Assembly: GCF_014204495.1 (NCBI RefSeq) | Contig: NZ_JACHLN010000004.1 | Location: 248,001 to 312,000 of the forward strand | DNA: 64,000 nucleotides | Direction: 5' to 3' | From: Sphingomonas kyeonggiensis | Lineage (GTDB): Bacteria > Pseudomonadota > Alphaproteobacteria > Sphingomonadales > Sphingomonadaceae | Shown: positions 60,077-64,000 of the stretch, in pieces | Layout of the letters: every line of letters starts with the position of its first letter | How positions within the stretch are numbered: the first letter of the stretch is position 1 | The notes under the pieces: generated by a model | The model's input: only the letters and a program-made list of their open reading frames with translations | Database searches by the model: none | What the model was told of the DNA's origin: nothing | Translations under genes and position numbers: made by a program

Positions 60077-60952
60077 TCAACGCAGCGTCTTGATGATCCC
60101 CGAGAAGTCGAGACCGGCGCCGTCACCGTCGACGAACGCCTGGTAGAGTTCCTCCGCCCGCGTACCCATCGGCACGTTCGCGCCGACGCTCGCCGCCGCC
60201 TCCAAAGCCAGCTTGAGGTCCTTGAGCATCAGCGGTGCCGCGAACCCGCCCTGATAGTCGCGGTCGGCGGGGCTTTCGGGGCCGACACCGGGGACCGGGC
60301 AATAGCTGGTCATCGACCAGCTCTGGCCCGAACTGACCGAGGCGATGTCGTAGAAGCGCTGGGCGTCGAGCCCCAGCTTCTCGGCGAGCGCAAAGGCTTC
60401 GCAGGTGGCGATCATCGTCGCGCCGAGGATCATGTTGTTGCAGATCTTCGCACCCTGCCCCGCCCCGCTGGCACCGGCATGGATCACCGCCTTGCCCATG
60501 TCCGCCAGGAAGGGCTCGGCGCGGCCGAACGCCTGTTCGGTGCCGCCGACCATGAAGGTCAGCGTGCCGGCATTGGCCGCGGCGATCCCGCCGGAGACCG
60601 GCGCGTCCACCGCCATCAGCCCCCGCGCGGTCGCCGCCTCGGCGACGCGGCGGGCGGTATCGACGTCGATCGTCGAGCAGTCGATCAGGATCGCGCCGGG
60701 TGCGGCATGATCGAGCAGCACATCGGCATAGGTGGCTTCCACATGCCTGCCGGCGGGCAGCATGGTGATCACCGCCTCGGCTCCGTCCACCGCCTCCACC
60801 GCACTGGCGGCAGGCAGGCAGCCCGCCGCCCTGGCCTTGTCGAGCGCGTCCTGGCTCAGGTCGAAGGCGCGGACGTCATGCCCCTTCTTCGCGAGGTTCG
60901 CGGCCATGCCGCCGCCCATATTGCCCAGGCCGATAAATGCTACGCGTGCCAC
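60077..60952 (-). CDS. mmsB: 3-hydroxyisobutyrate dehydrogenase
   Basis: A 291-residue NAD-dependent dehydrogenase of valine breakdown (3-hydroxyisobutyrate to methylmalonate semialdehyde). Cofactor loop GLGNMGGGMAANLAKKGHDV, substrate motif DAPVSGGIAAANAGTLTFMVGG and catalytic Lys in GQGAKICNNM are present. Last gene of the operon, downstream of acyl-CoA dehydrogenase, hydrolase and enoyl-CoA hydratase genes. Confidence 0.96.
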   Translation of the reverse strand: MARVAFIGLGNMGGGMAANLAKKGHDVRAFDLSQDALDKARAAGCLPAASAVEAVDGAEAVITMLPAGRHVEATYADVLLDHAAPGAILIDCSTIDVDTARRVAEAATARGLMAVDAPVSGGIAAANAGTLTFMVGGTEQAFGRAEPFLADMGKAVIHAGASGAGQGAKICNNMILGATMIATCEAFALAEKLGLDAQRFYDIASVSSGQSWSMTSYCPVPGVGPESPADRDYQGGFAAPLMLKDLKLALEAAASVGANVPMGTRAEELYQAFVDGDGAGLDFSGIIKTLR

Positions 60953-60974
60953 TTGGGATATCCTCTCTTCTTAT

Positions 60975-61078
60975 TCCCCTCCCGCTTTTGCGGGAGGGGT
61001 TAGGGGAGGGCACTTCCCTTCCCCGGCAGGTTACAGGCCCTCCCCCCGCCCCCTCCCGCGAAAGCGGGAGGGGGAGAA
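60975..61078. repeat. CCCTCCCGC-type inverted repeat pair
   Basis: CCCCTCCCGC/GCGGGAGGGG palindromes at each end in inverted orientation between the mmsB and enoyl-CoA hydratase genes; family of 38398-38510. Confidence 0.75.
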
Positions 61079-61086
61079 AGAAGGTT

Positions 61087-61863
61087 TTACTTCCCCGTCC
61101 AGTTCCCCGGGCGCTTCTCGACAAATGCCGTCATGCCTTCCTTCTGGTCCGCCGTGCCGAACAGCGCGTGGAAAAGCCGGCGCTCGAAGGCGACGCCCTG
61201 GGCGAGGCTGGTCTCGAAGGCGGCGTTGACCATCTCCTTGTTGGCCAGCACCGCGAGCGGCGCCATGGCGGCGATCGCCTGCGCCGTCTTCACTGCTTCC
61301 TCGACCAGCTCCGCAGCGGGCAGGATGCGGCTGACCAGCCCGGCACGCTCGGCCTCCGCCGCGTCCATCATCCGGCCGGTGAGGCACATCTCCATCGCCT
61401 TGGCCTTGCCGACCGCGCGGGTGAGCCGCTGCGAGCCGCCCATGCCGGGCGAGACCGCCAGCTTGATCTCGGGCTGGCCGAACTTCGCGTTGTCACCCGC
61501 CAGGATGAAGTCGCACATCATCGCCAGCTCGCAGCCACCGCCCAGCGCATAGCCGGAAACCGCGGCGATGATCGGCTTGCGGGTGCGGGTGAACACGTCC
61601 CAGCCGGCGAAGAAGTCATGGCCGTACATGTCGGCAAAGCCCTGGGCCTGCATCTCCTTGATGTCGGCGCCGGCGGCGAACGCCTTCTCGCTGCCGGTGA
61701 TCACCGCACAGCCCTGCGACGGATCGGTGTCGAACGCCTTCATCGCATCGAGCAGCTCGGACAGGATCTGGCTGTTGAGCGCATTCAGCGCCTGGGGGCG
61801 GTTGAGGGTGACGAGCGTCGCGGCGCCGCGCTGCTCCACCTGGATCGTTTCGTAGTTCGACAT
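61087..61863 (-). CDS. enoyl-CoA hydratase
   Basis: A 258-residue crotonase-fold enzyme. Oxyanion segment AAGADIKEMQ, the two acidic catalytic residues in GGGCELAMMCD and FGQPEIKLAVSPGMGG, are in place, so true hydratase activity is likely. In the valine path it would hydrate methacrylyl-CoA; use in other beta-oxidation is possible. Lies between the hydrolase and mmsB genes, with repeats on both sides. Confidence 0.94.
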   Translation of the reverse strand: MSNYETIQVEQRGAATLVTLNRPQALNALNSQILSELLDAMKAFDTDPSQGCAVITGSEKAFAAGADIKEMQAQGFADMYGHDFFAGWDVFTRTRKPIIAAVSGYALGGGCELAMMCDFILAGDNAKFGQPEIKLAVSPGMGGSQRLTRAVGKAKAMEMCLTGRMMDAAEAERAGLVSRILPAAELVEEAVKTAQAIAAMAPLAVLANKEMVNAAFETSLAQGVAFERRLFHALFGTADQKEGMTAFVEKRPGNWTGK

Positions 61864-61881
61864 CAGTTCCTCCAGAAACCG

Positions 61882-61968
61882 TCACCCTGAACTTGTTTCA
61901 GGGTCCAATCATCCATTCGCGACACCGTCGCCCGTTGCGCCCTTGGATGCTGAAACAAGTTCAGCATG
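61882..61968. repeat. CCCTGAACTTGTTTCAGGG-type repeat
   Basis: ACCCTGAACTTGTTTCAGGGTC (left) and GCTGAAACAAGTTCAGCATG (right) form an imperfect inverted pair around a 45-bp spacer; a repeat type often seen in sphingomonad intergenic regions. Confidence 0.75.
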
Positions 61969-61979
61969 ACGCTGCAGAT

Positions 61980-63023
61980 TCAGGCCGGAGACCACATCTC
62001 TCCCGCCGGCAGCGGCGCGAAGATCGCATCGAGCATCGCGTCGCTGACGCCCTCGAGCGTAGCGGGTTTCCATTGCGGCGCATTGTCCTTATCGACGATC
62101 AGCGCGCGGACACCCTCGATGAAGTCATGGCTCTGCGCGACGCGGCCACCGATGGCGAACTCCTGCGCCATTTCCTCGGCGAAGCTGGCCTTGGCCCGCC
62201 CCTCACGGACGAGGCGGAGCGAGACCTTCATCGATTGCGGCGACTTGGTGCGCAGCGTGGCGAGCTGGGCAGCCGCCCATTCGCCGCCATCGGCCTCGAG
62301 CGCGGCGAACACGCCTTCCACCGTGTCGGCAGCGAAGAGGCGATCGATCGCCTCACGGTGCGCGGCGATGCGCGGCTCCGGCGCCGGGACGGCCAGTTCG
62401 GCCAGGATCGCCTCGACCGCAGCCGGATCGGCCGCGATGCGTGCCTTGGCGTCTTCCAGTGCCGCAGCAGGCAGATAATGGCTCGCCAGGCCCAGCGCGG
62501 CGCATTCGGCGCCGTCGAGCCGGTGGCCGGTCAGCGCCAGATATTCGCCAGTCTTCCCCGGCAGGCGCGACAGGTACCAGCCGCCGCCCACATCCGGGAA
62601 CAGGCCGATGCCGGTCTCCGGCATGGCGAACTTGGTGTTCTCGGTCGCCACCCGGTATTTCGCCGGCTGCGAGATGCCGACGCCGCCGCCCATGGTGATG
62701 CCGTCCATGAAGGCGACGATCGGCTTGGCATAGGTGAACAGCGCGTGGTTGAGCTGATACTCGACGCGGAAGAAATCGCGCGCCTGGCTGCCGTCGCCGG
62801 CACCGCTCTCCGCGATCATGCGGATATCACCGCCGGCGCAGAAGCCGCGCCCCTCGGCATGATCGATCAGCACGATCTCAACGGCGGGGTCATCCCGCCA
62901 CGCCGTCAGCGCATCGAGCATCGCGCGGCACATGCCGGTGTTGAGCGCATGGATCGCCTTGGGCCGGTTGAGCCGAATACGGCCGGCCTTGCCTTCGATC
63001 TGGATCAGGACATCGTCGGTCAC
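61980..63023 (-). CDS. 3-hydroxyisobutyryl-CoA hydrolase
   Basis: A 347-residue crotonase-superfamily hydrolase (HIBCH type): long C-terminal extension beyond the 260-residue core, GFCAGGDIRMI oxyanion segment, FAMPETGIGLFPDVGGGWYLSR with the family's Glu/Asp. It frees 3-hydroxyisobutyrate from CoA in valine degradation. Its start overlaps the acyl-CoA dehydrogenase stop by 4 nt. Confidence 0.95.
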   Translation of the reverse strand: MTDDVLIQIEGKAGRIRLNRPKAIHALNTGMCRAMLDALTAWRDDPAVEIVLIDHAEGRGFCAGGDIRMIAESGAGDGSQARDFFRVEYQLNHALFTYAKPIVAFMDGITMGGGVGISQPAKYRVATENTKFAMPETGIGLFPDVGGGWYLSRLPGKTGEYLALTGHRLDGAECAALGLASHYLPAAALEDAKARIAADPAAVEAILAELAVPAPEPRIAAHREAIDRLFAADTVEGVFAALEADGGEWAAAQLATLRTKSPQSMKVSLRLVREGRAKASFAEEMAQEFAIGGRVAQSHDFIEGVRALIVDKDNAPQWKPATLEGVSDAMLDAIFAPLPAGEMWSPA

Positions 63024-64000
63024 TGGCGGGTAAGCTCCCGGCCGACGATCATCCGCATCACCTGGTTGGTGCCCTCAAGGATCGAGTGGACGCGCAGGTC
63101 GCGCCAGAAGCGCTCGATCGGATAGTCCATCAGATAGCCATAGCCACCGTGCAGCTGGAGCGCGCGGTCGACCACCGAGCTGCCGGTGTCGGTGGCGAAG
63201 CGCTTGGCCATCGCGGCGAACTTGGTCTTGTCGGGCGCGCCCGCGGTGACCTTGGCGGCGGCGAGATAGAGCAGCGCACGCGCCGCCTCGAGCTCGGTCG
63301 CCATGTCGGCCAGGACGAACTGGGTGTTCTGGAAGTCCGCGATCGGCTTGCCGAACTGCTGGCGGTCCTTGGTGTACTTCACTGCCTCGTCGAGGCAGCG
63401 CTGTGCGCCGCCCAATGAGCAGGCACCGATGTTGAGACGACCGCCGTCGAGGCCCATCATCGCGAAGCGGAAGCCTTCGCCTTCACCGCCGACGCGGTTC
63501 GAGACCGGCACGCGGACATCCTCGAACGTCACCTGGCGCGTCGGCTGCGAATGCCAGCCGAGCTTGCGCTCGTTGGCGCCGAAGCTGACGCCCGGCATGT
63601 CCTTCTCGATCACCAGGCACGAAATGCCCTTCGGCCCCTCCTCGCCGGTGCGGACCATGGTGACGTAGATCTCGTTCTCGCCGGCACCGGAGATGAACTG
63701 CTTCGATCCGTTGACGACATAATGATCGCCGTCGCGCACTGCCCGCGTCTTGAGCGCGGCGGCGTCGGAGCCCGAGCTCGGCTCGGTCAGGCAATAGCTC
63801 GCGATCCGCTCCATCGTGATCAGCGACGGGAGGTACTTCGCCTTGAGCTCCGCGCTCGCGAAGGTGTCGATCATCCAGCTCGCCATGTTGTGGATCGAGA
63901 TGAACGCGCTGGTCGAGGGACAGCCATAGGCCATCGCTTCCATGATCAGCGCTGCCTCGAGCCGGCCGAGGCCGATGCCGCCGCTTTCCTCCGAGACGTA
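63020..64000 (-). CDS. acyl-CoA dehydrogenase (probably isobutyryl-CoA), N-terminus outside window
   Basis: 327 codons of the C-terminal part are in the window and the reading frame is open to the right edge. YCLTEPSSGSDAAAL (FAD contact), the glycine-rich middle, and YGYLMDYPIERFWRDLRVHSILEGTNQVMRMI, with the catalytic Glu in LEGT, are present. The context of HIBCH and mmsB suggests isobutyryl-CoA dehydrogenase. At least 50 residues of the N-terminus are missing. Confidence 0.93.
   Translation of the reverse strand, partial: YVSEESGGIGLGRLEAALIMEAMAYGCPSTSAFISIHNMASWMIDTFASAELKAKYLPSLITMERIASYCLTEPSSGSDAAALKTRAVRDGDHYVVNGSKQFISGAGENEIYVTMVRTGEEGPKGISCLVIEKDMPGVSFGANERKLGWHSQPTRQVTFEDVRVPVSNRVGGEGEGFRFAMMGLDGGRLNIGACSLGGAQRCLDEAVKYTKDRQQFGKPIADFQNTQFVLADMATELEAARALLYLAAAKVTAGAPDKTKFAAMAKRFATDTGSSVVDRALQLHGGYGYLMDYPIERFWRDLRVHSILEGTNQVMRMIVGRELTRQ

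Overview
The window is a GC-rich alphaproteobacterial chromosome segment, most likely from Sphingomonas or a close relative in Sphingomonadaceae. The evidence is a CtrA cell-cycle regulator with clustered GANTC (CcrM-type) sites upstream, an alphaproteobacterial ribosomal gene order, an alpha-E/ATP-grasp/transglutaminase locus, RcnB- and PafA-like envelope proteins, and palindromic dispersed repeats of the sphingomonad kind. No rRNA, tRNA, CRISPR array, insertion sequence or prophage gene was seen.

Region 1 (1-26.8 kb, almost all minus strand) is the str-S10-spc-alpha ribosomal supercluster: rpsL-rpsG-fusA-tuf, rpsJ, rplC to rpmD, rplO-secY-adk, rpsM-rpsK-rpoA. It is cut into modules. Intrinsic terminators follow tuf, rpsJ, rpmD, adk and rpoA, and candidate sigma70-type promoters (mostly TTGAC at -35, 16-17 nt spacing) precede rpsL, rpsJ, rplO, secY and rpsM. 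Unrelated genes sit in the breaks: a PstS-like lipoprotein (between tuf and rpsJ), a sensor kinase plus a small membrane protein (between rpmD and rplO), and a polysaccharide deacetylase, an SRPBCC protein and an OmpR-type regulator (between adk and rpsM). rplQ, usually directly after rpoA, is not there; three small uncharacterised envelope genes occupy that place.

Region 2 (27-43 kb) is mixed: a membrane protein with bactofilin, a DUF4142 lipoprotein, a GFA-fold enzyme, a serine hydrolase, a DUF3140 protein, a GT-C-like membrane protein, a pyruvate dehydrogenase-associated operon (E2, small membrane protein, thioesterase, lipoamide dehydrogenase), a stress protein, an M28 peptidase, an RcnB-like protein, free methionine sulfoxide reductase, a pseudouridine synthase with ArfB, an MVL-type lectin and an M15 peptidase.

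Region 3 (43-54.6 kb) holds a pirin-WrbA operon with a divergent LysR regulator, ctrA, an HPP transporter-like protein with an amidohydrolase, threonine dehydratase, the N-end-rule leucyltransferase Bpt, and an operon of circularly permuted ATP-grasp, alpha-E protein and a transglutaminase-fold protein whose catalytic cysteine is replaced by serine. Region 4 (54.6-64 kb) has a thiol-redox pair (DsbD with an AhpC/TSA protein), a PafA-type phosphatase, a beta-helix protein and a valine-degradation operon running off the right edge.

The items most worth a second look are the 8-site GANTC cluster upstream of bpt, the 7-site GANTC cluster upstream of ctrA, a 26-bp element just downstream of two unrelated genes and followed by hairpins, arginine at position 88 of ribosomal protein S12, an attenuator-like terminator in the str leader, and the serine-substituted transglutaminase.
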